From NCBI GenBank assembly GCA_017303505.1, contig JAFLCP010000044.1:1-52111 (forward strand): a DNA stretch of 52,111 nt, written 5' to 3'. Position numbers and translations under genes: made by a program. Under the pieces are notes generated by a model. The model saw only the letters and a program-made list of their open reading frames with translations, was not told where the DNA came from and did no database searches. Each line of letters starts with the position of its first letter. Within the stretch, counting starts at the first letter, position 1. Positions 25,776 through 36,227 of this stretch are shown piece after piece. The DNA is from Planctomycetota bacterium (GTDB lineage: Bacteria > Planctomycetota > Planctomycetia > Pirellulales > Pirellulaceae).

Positions 25776-26385
25776 AAATCTCCATCGCTCTAGCACGATG
25801 GGAGAGCACCGACTTTACGGTCGAACCTAATTCGGCAAAGGTGAGGTGGTATTCGGCTATTTCGAACAGCGGATCGTAGCCGAACCCCTGCACACCGCGC
25901 GGAGCGGTGAGGATTCTCCCCCAACATTTCCCTTCGGATTCAATGTGAATGTTCCCGTCGGGATCGGCTAGTACCGCCGTGCTCACGTAATAAGCCGCCC
26001 GCTGCTGGTCCTTGAATTGGGCCATTTTCTCTAGCAACAAGGCGTTGTTGGATTGGTCGGTTGCGTTTGGCCCAGAATAGCGAGCCGAGTAAATGCCGGG
26101 AGCCCCATCGAGAGCAGGAACGACAAGTCCGCTATCCTCGCCAATGCACCATTGCCCTAGAAAGCGGGCCTGTCCGACCGCTTTGAGCCGGGCATTTTCG
26201 ATAAATGTCGTCCCATTTTCCTCGATTTCGATCGATTTCTCAAAATCGGCGAGGTTTCGGAGCTGGTACCCCAACGGTTCCAGCAGTAATCGCATTTCCC
26301 CCAATTTCTTACGATTCGTGGTAGCTACCACAATGGGGGCTGTCGGTGGAGTTATTAAATTTTTCAATGCTGCTGAGTTCGTCAT
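25741..26385 (-). CDS. rdgB: XTP/dITP diphosphatase (RdgB/HAM1 family)
   Basis: Hydrolyses non-canonical purine nucleoside triphosphates such as dITP and XTP to the monophosphate, keeping them out of DNA. The 214 residues start with IVVATTNRKKLGEMRLLL, have the substrate motif ENGTTFIENARLKA, then CIGEDSGLVVPALDGAPGIYSARYSG and the C-terminal GFGYDPLFE and LSHRARAM motifs. Length and order match the family. Convergent with and overlapping the LRAT-like gene by 35 bases; divergent from the moxR operon. Confidence 0.93.
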   Translation of the reverse strand: MTNSAALKNLITPPTAPIVVATTNRKKLGEMRLLLEPLGYQLRNLADFEKSIEIEENGTTFIENARLKAVGQARFLGQWCIGEDSGLVVPALDGAPGIYSARYSGPNATDQSNNALLLEKMAQFKDQQRAAYYVSTAVLADPDGNIHIESEGKCWGRILTAPRGVQGFGYDPLFEIAEYHLTFAELGSTVKSVLSHRARAMEIFKRQLVSRFAS

Positions 26386-26589
26386 AAGAATTCTGGTTTC
26401 TTGGTCGCCGGTTCGGTATGCTTAATCGTTAAGAAATGCCGTCTGGGAGATCTGATCCGGGGAGAAAGCTCGGGAAAGATGGTCCCGGCTCGCACACCGA
26501 ACCGATCCCAAAGGTCGGCGACGTCGTAGCAACGGTATCGTTAGCCATGCAGTAATGAACGAATAAAACATAAAAACAGGATGAACGGC

Positions 26590-27648
26590 ATGACGGGTTC
26601 GGGTGTAACGGATGCTCTATCAAACGAAGCCATTGAGCGACTACAAAAGGCCCGACAACGAATCCTGGACCAATTATCTCAGACGATCGTTGGCCAGCAA
26701 CAGGTTATCGAAGAATTGCTGATATGTCTTTTCTCGCGCGGACACTGTTTGCTTGAAGGTGTACCGGGTTTAGCGAAAACTCTTTTGATCAGCAGCTTGG
26801 CCAAAACGATGAGCTTATCGTTTTCGCGCATTCAGTTTACTCCCGACTTGATGCCTGCGGACATTACGGGAACGGAGATCATCGAAGAGAACCGCGTTTC
26901 GGGAGCTTTGGAACGTCGCTTCATGGAAGGGCCGCTGTTCTCGCAGGTGATTTTGGCGGACGAAATCAACCGCACGCCACCGAAAACACAAGCAGCATTG
27001 CTCGAAGCGATGCAGGAGCGAACAGTTACCGTCGGCCGAACCCGACATCAATTGGCCGATCCATTTTTTGTTTTGGCAACGCAGAACCCGATTGAGCAAG
27101 AAGGTACCTATCCGTTGCCTGAAGCTCAGCAAGACCGGTTCATGTTCAAAGTCTTGGTGGGTTATCCCAGCTTTAACGAAGAGTTTGAAGTCGCTCGCCG
27201 AACCACTGGAACGATGTCAGGTCAGATCGAACCTGTGTTAACCGGTGCCGAGATTTTAGAGTTGCAACGCATGGTGCGGGCAGTTCCCATATCAGATCAT
27301 CTGATTCGCTATACTTTGGCATTGGTACGACAAACTCGCATTGGCCAACAAGGCATTCCCGAGTTTGTGCAGGATCAAGTCGGTTGGGGAGCGGGACCAC
27401 GTGCCGTTCAAAACCTGATCTTGGGAAGTAAGGCTCGTGCACTGTTGCACGGTCGGGCAAGTGTTTCACCGGAAGATATTCAGACGTTGGCAAAACCCGT
27501 ATTACGTCATCGAATGGTGGTCAATTTCGCTGCAGAAAGCGATGGGATCACCACAGATCGCGTGATCGAGCAATTATTGGCAGCCACACCGACTAACGAG
27601 GATGAGTTAACCCGCGATGCCCGATTCAAGAAGATATTTGCCTCCTGA
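26590..27648 (+). CDS. MoxR-family AAA+ ATPase
   Basis: Chaperone-like ATPase; MoxR proteins act with von Willebrand factor A proteins to mature or insert metal into enzyme complexes. The AAA+ core has the Walker [12 protein letters not shown], the Walker [22 protein letters not shown], sensor 1 in [20 protein letters not shown] and a C-terminal lid domain. The start at 26590 has AGGA eight bases upstream; an ATG three codons earlier overlaps that site. First gene of a seven-gene operon; its 3' end overlaps the next gene by 32 bases. The usual ~330-residue length fits. Confidence 0.92.
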   Translation: MTGSGVTDALSNEAIERLQKARQRILDQLSQTIVGQQQVIEELLICLFSRGHCLLEGVPGLAKTLLISSLAKTMSLSFSRIQFTPDLMPADITGTEIIEENRVSGALERRFMEGPLFSQVILADEINRTPPKTQAALLEAMQERTVTVGRTRHQLADPFFVLATQNPIEQEGTYPLPEAQQDRFMFKVLVGYPSFNEEFEVARRTTGTMSGQIEPVLTGAEILELQRMVRAVPISDHLIRYTLALVRQTRIGQQGIPEFVQDQVGWGAGPRAVQNLILGSKARALLHGRASVSPEDIQTLAKPVLRHRMVVNFAAESDGITTDRVIEQLLAATPTNEDELTRDARFKKIFAS

Positions 27649-28516
27649 TGCAACCAAGCGTCTTGGACGCCTTGAGTTACAGGCACGGCACATCGTAGAA
27701 GGCTTTTTGTCGGGAATGCATCGCAGTCCCTACTTTGGTCAATCGATAGAGTTCGTACAACATCGTCAATATGTACCTGGCGATGATTTACGGCATATCG
27801 ATTGGAAGGTATGGGCGCGGCAAGATCGTCTCGTTATCAAGCAATACGAAGAAGAAACCAACCTCCGCTGCACACTTTTGGTTGACGGTTCTGCCAGTAT
27901 GTCTTACGGCAAAGCAGGACAAACCAAATATGACTACGCTCGTTTGTTAGCAGCCTGCATCAGTTACATCGTATTGCGCCAACAAGATTCCGTTGGCTGC
28001 GTGGTATTCGATGACCGCATTCGAGCTCGAGTTCCTTGGCGTTCACAACACCAACATCTGCGCACGATTGTCGAAGCGCTCGAGCACCAAACTCCTAAAG
28101 ACAAAACCAATCTAGATGGCGTGTTCCGAGATATCGTCAGTACTTTTCCGAAACGTGGCTTGATGGTTCTCATTAGCGATCTCTTGGGAGCCGAACAAGA
28201 AACATTGCGTGGTTTGGGGATGTTGCGACGAGCGGGGCATGACGTTTTGGTCTTCCACGTTTTGCACGACGATGAACTCGACTTCCCGTTCAATGATCCA
28301 ACGCGATTTGAAGGTTTGGAATCCGATGCGAACTTAACCTGCAATCCAAGAGCTCTGCGTGAAGGTTACTTAGAAGCCTTGCAGCGTTTTTTGGAACGCG
28401 TACGCAAAACAACGGCTGCCCAAAAAATCGACTATCAGTTGGTGAAGTCCAGCGATGCACCGGATGCCGCTTTAGCTCGATTCCTGCACGCCCGAATGTC
28501 TCACCACTCCCATTGA
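27617..28516 (+). CDS. DUF58 protein (vWA-like partner of MoxR)
   Basis: Standard DUF58 partner of MoxR, 299 residues. The motif [20 protein letters not shown] near residues 50-70 is diagnostic. A von Willebrand-like metal site follows in [12 protein letters not shown] (DxSxS). The strand [18 protein letters not shown] fits the remainder of the fold. No membrane segment is visible, so it is cytosolic. Strong overlap with moxR implies translational coupling. Confidence 0.9.
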   Translation: MPDSRRYLPPDATKRLGRLELQARHIVEGFLSGMHRSPYFGQSIEFVQHRQYVPGDDLRHIDWKVWARQDRLVIKQYEEETNLRCTLLVDGSASMSYGKAGQTKYDYARLLAACISYIVLRQQDSVGCVVFDDRIRARVPWRSQHQHLRTIVEALEHQTPKDKTNLDGVFRDIVSTFPKRGLMVLISDLLGAEQETLRGLGMLRRAGHDVLVFHVLHDDELDFPFNDPTRFEGLESDANLTCNPRALREGYLEALQRFLERVRKTTAAQKIDYQLVKSSDAPDAALARFLHARMSHHSH

Positions 28517-28574
28517 GCTAACTTCCTAAACCCTTTTACACTCCAGCGAGTTTGTTAGAAATCCTGAACCGTTT

Positions 28575-31001
28575 ATGCAGTTTCTTTTTCAACCCTTAGT
28601 CTTTGGATTTTTATTGGTCTTGGTGCCATTGCTGGTGCACTTGATCAATTTGATCCGCCATCGCAAGCAGCCTTGGGCGGCCATGGACTTTTTGTTGGAA
28701 AGTTATAAGAAACACCGTCGCTGGGTATTGCTCAAACAATGGCTGCTCCTGTTGTGTCGCATGCTGGCAATGGCCGCACTGGTCGCCATGCTCGCAGGCT
28801 GGATCAGTTCCAATCGTTGGCTGCCGAGTTGGCTCGGACAACAAGTTGTCCATCACTATGTTTTGCTCGATGATAGTTATTCGATGACCGATGGACTGGA
28901 AGGTGAAACGGCTTACGGATCAGCACTTGAAGCGATCGATGCCATTGTTCGTCAAGCAGCGCTCGATAATGCCGAACATCGTTTGACCTTATTGCGTTGG
29001 AGTCGTAGCAGTCTGGCGAGCCAAAACGAAAATGGTTCCGCGTCGATGGCAGCCGATTTCCTTGCGACTTCAATCCCCAAAGAAAATGAAAAGTTCTTGG
29101 ACAAAATCAAGTCGACGCGTCCCACTGGCTTAGAGCTTTCACCAGAATCGGCTCTCAGTTTGGTGCTACCCGTGATCGAGGGTTTCCGAGGCGAACAAGC
29201 GAACCTGTATATCATGTCCGACTTCCGTCGCAATCAATGGGATCGTCCCGAAACATTGCGAGCGGCCTTACAACCACTGACAGCGGCTGGCGCAGAAATT
29301 CAACTCATTGATTGTGTTCGTCATGAACATGAGAACCTATCTGTGGCCGCCTTGGAACCAGAACAAGAAGTCTGGGTTGCCGGTGTACCACTCTTTATCG
29401 ATGTTCAAGTCCGCAATCATGGACAACAGGCAGCTCGCAATGTCCTCATCAAGCCACGCACTATTGAATATGCATCCGGCCAAGTCAAACCTGTGATCGA
29501 TCAACCCTTTTCGGGCGTCATCACGGAACTAGCTCCTGTAATCATCGACCAAATTCCACCAGGTGAAGTTGTATCCCGTCGCTTCCAAGTCTTGTTCGAA
29601 AGTCCCGGCGAACACATCATCGAAGTTCGCTTGCCAGACGACTCTGTCGCCACCGACAATGTGAGAGCCTGTACCTTGCCACTCACAACAGGCCAGAAAG
29701 TTCTGTTGGTCGATGGTGACCTCACCCGCTCCAACGCGTTTTACATGGAAGCTGCCTTAAATCCTGGTGCCATTGCTCGAACAGGTCTACAAATTGATAT
29801 TCATAGCGAGTCATTTCTGCGCGATGAAAGCGATGAAGTCCTCTCGCAATACTCGGCGATCTATGTGCTCGATTTACCGCGGCTGGAAGAGCCCACCATC
29901 GGAAAACTCGAACGCTTTGCTCAGAGCGGTGGTGGAATCTGTTTCTTTGTGGGCGATAACGCAGACAAGAACTTCTACAACGAACGGTTGTTTAACGCGG
30001 GCAAAGGTCTATTCCCGGCTGAGTTAGGAGATGCGGCACCTTTGCCTGAAGCGGCAGCGGAAGAAGATCTTTCCGATATGCTCGCTCTCCCTCATCCCGT
30101 CTTCGGGCCTTTGCTCTCCTCCGCAGGTTCACCATTTCGACTCTTGCGTGTGCAACGTTATGTAGAAGCCAAACTACCCGACTCTGCTTCCACTGCAACG
30201 CCAACTCCAATGACGCCCGATGCAGCACCTGATAAGACTCGATCCAACACTGGGGAAAAGAAGTCGGTCGCTGCAGTGCAAACCGTGGCCAAATTGCGAA
30301 ACGGTAAACCCTTTATTCTTGATAAGCCCTTTGGTGAAGGTCGCGTCATGAGCGTCATGACCAGTCTTCTACCCAACTGGACCTCGTGGGCACAAGACCC
30401 TACTTTTGTTGTGTTCGCATTGCGCAGTGTCGGATATTTGGGAAGTTTCCGCCGCGCTCAAGTGGGTGTACCAAGTGGTACACCATGGTCCGAAGAAATG
30501 TCGCTGCAAAGGTTTCTACCTGAACTTGAATTCTTGATTCCTGCCGGCAATAGCGGAACGCGTCTACCGCTGAAGAGCGTGGCCAAGCCACAACCCAAGA
30601 AAGATGAAGCCGATTCGGAGCTCAAAGGGGATGCCACCCTATCGGTATTCGAACCGGAATTATCCGAGGACCTGGTTCACCAACTTCTCACGCCAGGTGT
30701 CATCGAAGCGTGGCGCACTGACATTACCGGCAATAGAGAAGTTCACAATCGTGCATTCTACGCCCTTCCCGCAGAAGGTAACTTGCAAAAACCTACTCCG
30801 AGTGAACTCATCGCCAACCTTAGACCCGTCTCCGTCAAACATCGTTATGCAGAGAACTTAGCAAACAGCATGTTGACAGCGGGTTTGGTAAATCGCGACA
30901 CCTTATTGATGGCCATTCTCATCGGATTGCTATTGTTAGAGCAAGCTTTGGCTTATTGGGCCAGCTTCCATCCTCCTGTTAGAAAGGGAGGATTGGTATG
31001 A
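28575..31001 (+). CDS. BatA-like membrane protein with vWA domain
   Basis: An 808-residue protein. The N-terminus is the BatA-type anchor (FGFLLVLVPLLVHLINLIRH followed by two more hydrophobic stretches to residue ~75). A vWA domain follows with the DxSxS site HHYVLLDDSYSMTDG and a downstream ANLYIMSDFRRNQWD strand. Next come a beta-rich section and a glutamine-amidotransferase-like section around residues 380-480. The C-terminal helix (LLMAILIGLLLLEQALAYW) gives a second anchor. Role inferred: membrane component of the MoxR/Bat-like complex, with the central domain outside the cytoplasm. It ends with an ATGA overlap with the next gene. Confidence 0.85.
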   Translation: MQFLFQPLVFGFLLVLVPLLVHLINLIRHRKQPWAAMDFLLESYKKHRRWVLLKQWLLLLCRMLAMAALVAMLAGWISSNRWLPSWLGQQVVHHYVLLDDSYSMTDGLEGETAYGSALEAIDAIVRQAALDNAEHRLTLLRWSRSSLASQNENGSASMAADFLATSIPKENEKFLDKIKSTRPTGLELSPESALSLVLPVIEGFRGEQANLYIMSDFRRNQWDRPETLRAALQPLTAAGAEIQLIDCVRHEHENLSVAALEPEQEVWVAGVPLFIDVQVRNHGQQAARNVLIKPRTIEYASGQVKPVIDQPFSGVITELAPVIIDQIPPGEVVSRRFQVLFESPGEHIIEVRLPDDSVATDNVRACTLPLTTGQKVLLVDGDLTRSNAFYMEAALNPGAIARTGLQIDIHSESFLRDESDEVLSQYSAIYVLDLPRLEEPTIGKLERFAQSGGGICFFVGDNADKNFYNERLFNAGKGLFPAELGDAAPLPEAAAEEDLSDMLALPHPVFGPLLSSAGSPFRLLRVQRYVEAKLPDSASTATPTPMTPDAAPDKTRSNTGEKKSVAAVQTVAKLRNGKPFILDKPFGEGRVMSVMTSLLPNWTSWAQDPTFVVFALRSVGYLGSFRRAQVGVPSGTPWSEEMSLQRFLPELEFLIPAGNSGTRLPLKSVAKPQPKKDEADSELKGDATLSVFEPELSEDLVHQLLTPGVIEAWRTDITGNREVHNRAFYALPAEGNLQKPTPSELIANLRPVSVKHRYAENLANSMLTAGLVNRDTLLMAILIGLLLLEQALAYWASFHPPVRKGGLV

Positions 31002-33730
31002 ACACTAGCGAAGTCGTCTATCGCTTTACTCGACTCGACAGTATCGACCAATGGTGGAAATGGGCAGTTGTCGTATTGGTGATTTTCGCGCTGGCCGCCT
31101 ATTTTTGGATCTGGTACCGAAAAGATACGCAAGAACTCTCGAAGCCTTTGGGTTGGGGGTTATTGATCCTTCGGCTTACCGCATTGGTCGGCATCGTTTT
31201 CTTTTTCTTCCAATTGCAAAAGAGAACCGATGAACGAGTCGTTCGGCCGTCACGCGTCGCTTTGTTGATCGACACAAGTTTGAGCATGACGCTTCCATCG
31301 CAACTTCCGGATAGCAATCAACCGGTACCTCCATCCCGTATTGAGCAACTATTAGAAGAGTTCGACAAAGGAAGCTTGCTCCCGAGTCTGCTTAAGCAAC
31401 ATGAAGTCGTTGCTTACCGTTTCGATTCCACGTCGCGTCCAGTGCAGATGGCGCAATTCCAGCGCGATAATACCGGCGCTGAGGCATCAAACATCAACGA
31501 CGTTGACCAGACGGTGATCAGCAATGCGAGATTGTTTGCCTGGACCGCTGCTGGAATATTGGGCGTGGGCTTCATTTCATTTTTGATCGGCCTGACAGGA
31601 CGATCTCGGCGTAGTAAGCCCGATTCGATTGGCTATGCCTATCTGGTAACCACCGTAGCGGGAATCTCGGCGGTTATCATTTTTGGGGTCGCCTTGATTC
31701 GCGTCCCAGAGATGCCGGTGGTCGAATTATTCAAGTCGACCGAATGGACGCCACCTGTGGTAACCAATACCGATGACGCAGAAAAGCCGACGAACCCTAA
31801 ACAAGATCTTTTGGATCGCCTGGTTGCAGATGGTACCGAAACGCGACTTGGCGATGCGCTCAAAGCCTTGCTCGAACAAGAACGAGGCTCAGCACTTTCT
31901 TCGGTAATCGTCTTTACTGATGGTCGAAGTAACTCGGGAATCGATCCAGTCGCCGCCGCACTCTCCGCCAAAGGTATGTCCATTACCGTTCATGCGATTG
32001 GCATGGGTTCGGAAAAGAATCCACCGAACGTTCGACTGGTCGAATTGGAAGCTCCAAAGCGAGTCTATCCAGGTGACTCATTCACAATTACCGCTGTCGT
32101 GCAAGCCAACGGCTTGGCAAAAGAAACAGCCGTCGCTCGCTTGCGCCGACGCTCCGCCAGTTCCAGTAGTGCTCCTTGGATCACTGAAGATGAGAAACCC
32201 GTTCAATTACCAGCCGACGAGCAATTCACCAGCGTTACGTTCGAAGTCAAGCCATCGGATGTTTCTCGCTGGTTGTATGAAGTGAGTTTGTTACCACCTA
32301 AAGCCGATTCCAACGAAAAGGATAATCAACAAACTCGGGAAATTCAGATCATTGAACGCAAGAATCGAGTGCTCATTGTTTCATCGGGCCCTACTCGCGA
32401 ATACCAATTCGTGCGCAATCTTTTGTTCAGAGACAAAGACATTGAAACGGGCTTATGGCTGCAATCAGGGCGGCCTGGTATGTCACAAGAAAGCACCACG
32501 ATCTTGGATGAATTCCCATCGACGCAAGATGAACTCCTTAAGTACGATGCGATCGTGGCTTTTGATGCTGATTGGATGCAGCTTACCTTGGAACAACTCC
32601 AACTTTTAGAGAAATGGGTTGCCGAGCAAGCGGGTGGTTTGATTTTGATCGCCGGTCCGGTCGCTACGCCAAAATGGAGCGGATTCAGTGGCAAAGATGA
32701 TCGAGTAACTTTGTTGAGAAACCTTTCGCCCGTCGAATTGGATGCTCGAGGAACAAGGCTCATTAGTTCAGGACGTTTTGATGCCGACAAGGCGTGGAGC
32801 CTATCCTTTGCAGATGGGGCGATGCAAAACGACTTCTTGTGGTTGGATAACGATCCCCAAGTAAGTCAAGACGCGTGGAAAGAGTTCCCAGGCATCTATA
32901 GCTATTTTGCAACCTACGAAGCTAAACCGGGTGCTCGAGTCATTGCTTCCTTCTCCGATCCTACTTCTGGTCGCAATGGTCAACAGCCCGTGTATATGGC
33001 GGCTCAATTTTACGGAGCGGGTCGAGTCTTCTTCCAAGGTTCGGGAGAAATCTGGCGCGTACGTGAATTGTCTGATTCGTATTTTGATACCTACTATACA
33101 AAGCTCATTCGTTGGGTATCGCAAGGCCGTTTACTGCGTGATTCCGATCGCGGCATTTTGTTGTTCGACAAAGAAGAAACAATGGTTGGCGAACAAGTCG
33201 CAGTTCGAGCGGTATTGAAAGATGAAAAGTTCCAGCCATTGATGGAAAGTGAAGTCAAAGCCAATCTGCGCGATCCCGGTGGGCGTATATCAACTATTAC
33301 ATTGCGACCATTACAAGATGCGGGACAACCTGGCGTCTATGTGGGCCAGTTTGTCTGTGGCAGCGAAGGTCTATTTGAAATGGAATTACCGCTGGGGACA
33401 CTTGGAAAACAAGAAATTTTGAATCAACAAGTGCTGGCCAAGGTGCCGGCACGTGAAGTTCAAATGCCGCAGCGAAATGATGCCCTGTTAGCCGAGTTGA
33501 CGCTGCGAGCAAACGGACAGTACTTCCCTCAACTCTCCGATGCTCTTAAACCGAACGCCGCAGGAGTTCCCGCTTTAATCGATGCGACACCTGCCCAAGA
33601 TCAGATTAACAAAATTCTAGGCACGCCCGATCAGAAGTTTCAATTGCGTTTGATGGCGGCCCTTATGGCATTGATTGGCGGCGCTCTTTCGTTAGAGTGG
33701 CTGTTGCGACGACTAAATAAACTTGCGTAA
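30998..33730 (+). CDS. Membrane vWA protein with the domain split by two helices
   Basis: A 910-residue protein with two N-terminal helices (about 20-45 and 50-70), then the start of a vWA domain with its DxSxS site at Asp92/Ser94/Ser96 (LLIDTSLSM) and a strand HEVVAYRFDST. Two further helices follow at about 179-203 and 213-237. The vWA domain then resumes with TETRLGDALKALLEQ (likely MIDAS Thr) and VIVFTDGRSNSG (Asp308). Beta-sandwich repeats and a glutamine-amidotransferase-like segment (about 480-640) follow, and a last helix at the C-terminus. Likely partner of the preceding BatA-like protein. The internal membrane hairpin is unusual. Confidence 0.83.
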   Translation: MNTSEVVYRFTRLDSIDQWWKWAVVVLVIFALAAYFWIWYRKDTQELSKPLGWGLLILRLTALVGIVFFFFQLQKRTDERVVRPSRVALLIDTSLSMTLPSQLPDSNQPVPPSRIEQLLEEFDKGSLLPSLLKQHEVVAYRFDSTSRPVQMAQFQRDNTGAEASNINDVDQTVISNARLFAWTAAGILGVGFISFLIGLTGRSRRSKPDSIGYAYLVTTVAGISAVIIFGVALIRVPEMPVVELFKSTEWTPPVVTNTDDAEKPTNPKQDLLDRLVADGTETRLGDALKALLEQERGSALSSVIVFTDGRSNSGIDPVAAALSAKGMSITVHAIGMGSEKNPPNVRLVELEAPKRVYPGDSFTITAVVQANGLAKETAVARLRRRSASSSSAPWITEDEKPVQLPADEQFTSVTFEVKPSDVSRWLYEVSLLPPKADSNEKDNQQTREIQIIERKNRVLIVSSGPTREYQFVRNLLFRDKDIETGLWLQSGRPGMSQESTTILDEFPSTQDELLKYDAIVAFDADWMQLTLEQLQLLEKWVAEQAGGLILIAGPVATPKWSGFSGKDDRVTLLRNLSPVELDARGTRLISSGRFDADKAWSLSFADGAMQNDFLWLDNDPQVSQDAWKEFPGIYSYFATYEAKPGARVIASFSDPTSGRNGQQPVYMAAQFYGAGRVFFQGSGEIWRVRELSDSYFDTYYTKLIRWVSQGRLLRDSDRGILLFDKEETMVGEQVAVRAVLKDEKFQPLMESEVKANLRDPGGRISTITLRPLQDAGQPGVYVGQFVCGSEGLFEMELPLGTLGKQEILNQQVLAKVPAREVQMPQRNDALLAELTLRANGQYFPQLSDALKPNAAGVPALIDATPAQDQINKILGTPDQKFQLRLMAALMALIGGALSLEWLLRRLNKLA

Positions 33731-33739
33731 CGATTGGAT

Positions 33740-36127
33740 ATGATGTCCACCGAAGGTCCCAAGCAAATTCCAGCGAATATCGTCAAGCGGCTTGATGAAG
33801 TCCGTCGCGGTATCCGCACGTATATTGCTTGGGAAACCGCGTTCTGGATCACCATTTGGTTATTGAGCTTGTTTTGGTTGGTCACAGCCGCCGACTATCT
33901 GCCTATTCGGGCAGGCAGCACGGAAATGCCTCAACCGATTCGCGCGATCGCTCTATCCATTATTGCGATCGGCATTTTGATACTACTCTATCGAGTCGGC
34001 CTGTCGCGCTATTTCGTGAAGGTGAGTGACTCTTCTGCTGCAAACTTGCTTGAACGCCAGTTTCCTCAACTGAGCGGTAAAGTCACTACGGCGATCGAAT
34101 TAGCTAATAAACCACCTCCCCCCGAGACCAACCCTGAACTTTATCACGCTTTGGTGACCAAAGTAACCGACGAAGCAGACTCGCTGATCACACCACTAAA
34201 GATCCAAGAAGTCTTTGATTGGAAGCCGCTGATTCTCAAGGGGTTATTAACCAGTTTCCTGGTTATCGGAACCGCAGCAACGGCCGTCCAAAACACCAGT
34301 TGGTTTGTGTTAGCCGTAAAACGGCTCTTCGCGTTGTCGTCTGAAACATGGCCTCGACAATCACGACTCTATGCAGACGGCATTCAACTGGTTATCCCCG
34401 GATTCTCGGGTGAAACAACAACTCGCAGACAACCGTTGGTGTTCACTGATTCGACGGTGGCTGTACCCCGAGGTAGCTCGGGAGTCTTGCGGATTGTTGC
34501 CGATACAACCGCTCCCGTTGTTCCCGATCTTTGCACCTTGCTGTATCGCATGCCCGATGGCCAGCGCGGACAGGCTGCCCTCAAAGGGGTCAACGGTGGC
34601 CCCGAAAATGGCCAGCTCTTTATTTTGGATGGACCACCATTCGAAAGTATGGTCGACTCCATGACACTCGACGTTTACGGCGGAGACTTCCGCTTGCGCG
34701 AACAGCAAATCATAGTGGTCGATCCAGCCGTCATTACAAGTATGCAAGTCGAGTGTATTTACCCTGCTTATCTGTATGAAAAAGAGACAGGACGGTGGGG
34801 GATAGAAAAACTTGATTATCGATATGGTATGCAAGTTCCAGAAGGAACCCACTGTGTACTCATCGGCAAGTCTGAGTCGGAATTGTCCTATGTTGAATAT
34901 ACGATTCGCACTTCGGCCGATGTGACGAACACGACTCCTACCATTCTCAAATTACCTTGCAGTGGAAAAGAATTTCAGTTGCCGTTGCAACCCTGGAAAG
35001 GAAATGCCGTGGTCGAATGCCTGGCATTCGATAAAGCTGGATTGCCAAGTGCCCAAGTACAACGCTACCAATTGAGCTCGGTGCCTGACGCGCTCCCAAG
35101 TGTCAATACTCGGTTAGCGGGGATCGGTACCGAGATCACCACCAAAGCCTATCTACCCTTGAAGGGCAAGATCACTGACGACCATCAAGTTGCCAGCAGT
35201 CAATTGGAATTTGGAGCGGCAGAAACCGGTACGGTAAAGGTACCCGTTCCCATCGCCGCCGATGGCTCGGTTGACTTTGTGCTCGATTTGCAACAACTCA
35301 CCGATGACGGCAAGCTCACCTTGCCCCTGAACTCAACCGTAGGACTTTCGGTAACAGCCACTGATTTATACGACCTCGACGGGGCACCGCATATCGGCTT
35401 GGGGGAAGCGATTCAGTTGACTGTGGTCACTCCCGAACAGCTCATTTTATCGCTCGAAAAACGCGAATTGGCACTCCGTGGTCGATTGGAACAGATTCTA
35501 TTTGAGCTCACGGAAATGCAGGCTTTATTGGGCAAAATCGAAAAATCGCCGTGGAATTCTGACAAACTCGTCGATGCTGAAGGCCTCGACACCGAAGAAG
35601 AGGAAACTTCGGCAGCAGATTCGGCGTCTAACTCTCCGGACGAACAGGCCAAGAAACTCGCCGCTGCTCGCCGACGGCAAACCTTATTTGTACAACAAGC
35701 GTCCGTTCAAACGGACAAATCGTTCGATGAAGTGAACGGCATCTTGGCGTCCGTGTTGCAAATCCGTGATGAACTAATCCACAACCGAGTGGATAGCACC
35801 GACCGACGAGAGCGACTCGAAATTCGCATCGCCGCGCCACTAAAAACCAACTTGGATGGGAACTTTGCCAAACTCCAGCAAACGATGAAGGGGCTCAATA
35901 GACTCCCAGCGAACGCAGCGGAAGGTCCTGCCCAAACGTCAGAAACCATTCAACTGAACAATCTCGTTATCAACGATTTGAATGCGATCCTAGAGAATAT
36001 GCTGGACATCGAGTCCTATAATGAGATAGTGGATATGGTACGCAACATGCTCGAACAACAAGAGAAGATTCTGGAACGCACGAAATCCGAGCAAAAACGC
36101 AAAGTGAAAGACCTCTTTGGCCCTTAA
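33740..36127 (+). CDS. Large membrane protein of the moxR operon, function unknown
   Basis: About 795 residues. Three membrane helices lie near residues 27-50, 62-85 and 155-180, the N-terminal arrangement seen in DUF4175-like proteins. The large exported part is beta-rich, with fibronectin-like segments, and ends in a long charged coiled coil (about residues 590-795) that includes a Glu/Asp/Ser stretch (AEGLDTEEEETSAADS). It starts about ten bases after the previous stop, so it is in the same operon. The start is TTG, ATG or ATG at 33734, 33740 or 33743; GGAT before the last is the only weak ribosome-binding site. I cannot assign a reaction. Confidence 0.78.
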   Translation: MMSTEGPKQIPANIVKRLDEVRRGIRTYIAWETAFWITIWLLSLFWLVTAADYLPIRAGSTEMPQPIRAIALSIIAIGILILLYRVGLSRYFVKVSDSSAANLLERQFPQLSGKVTTAIELANKPPPPETNPELYHALVTKVTDEADSLITPLKIQEVFDWKPLILKGLLTSFLVIGTAATAVQNTSWFVLAVKRLFALSSETWPRQSRLYADGIQLVIPGFSGETTTRRQPLVFTDSTVAVPRGSSGVLRIVADTTAPVVPDLCTLLYRMPDGQRGQAALKGVNGGPENGQLFILDGPPFESMVDSMTLDVYGGDFRLREQQIIVVDPAVITSMQVECIYPAYLYEKETGRWGIEKLDYRYGMQVPEGTHCVLIGKSESELSYVEYTIRTSADVTNTTPTILKLPCSGKEFQLPLQPWKGNAVVECLAFDKAGLPSAQVQRYQLSSVPDALPSVNTRLAGIGTEITTKAYLPLKGKITDDHQVASSQLEFGAAETGTVKVPVPIAADGSVDFVLDLQQLTDDGKLTLPLNSTVGLSVTATDLYDLDGAPHIGLGEAIQLTVVTPEQLILSLEKRELALRGRLEQILFELTEMQALLGKIEKSPWNSDKLVDAEGLDTEEEETSAADSASNSPDEQAKKLAAARRRQTLFVQQASVQTDKSFDEVNGILASVLQIRDELIHNRVDSTDRRERLEIRIAAPLKTNLDGNFAKLQQTMKGLNRLPANAAEGPAQTSETIQLNNLVINDLNAILENMLDIESYNEIVDMVRNMLEQQEKILERTKSEQKRKVKDLFGP

Positions 36128-36176
36128 GTGATTGACGACTTTTGCGAGCCCAACGGTGGCTTTAGCACATCCGAGA

Positions 36177-36214
36177 AGTTGTGAGTTGAATCAATAGTTG
36201 TGAGTTGAAACAAT
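36177..36214. repeat. 19-bp tandem duplication before the acidic protein gene
   Basis: AGTTGTGAGTTGAATCAAT is followed directly by a copy differing at one base. It lies in the 100-base gap just before the AAGGAG site of the GTG start at 36228. Confidence 0.85.
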
Positions 36215-36227
36215 AAGGAGCAGAAAC

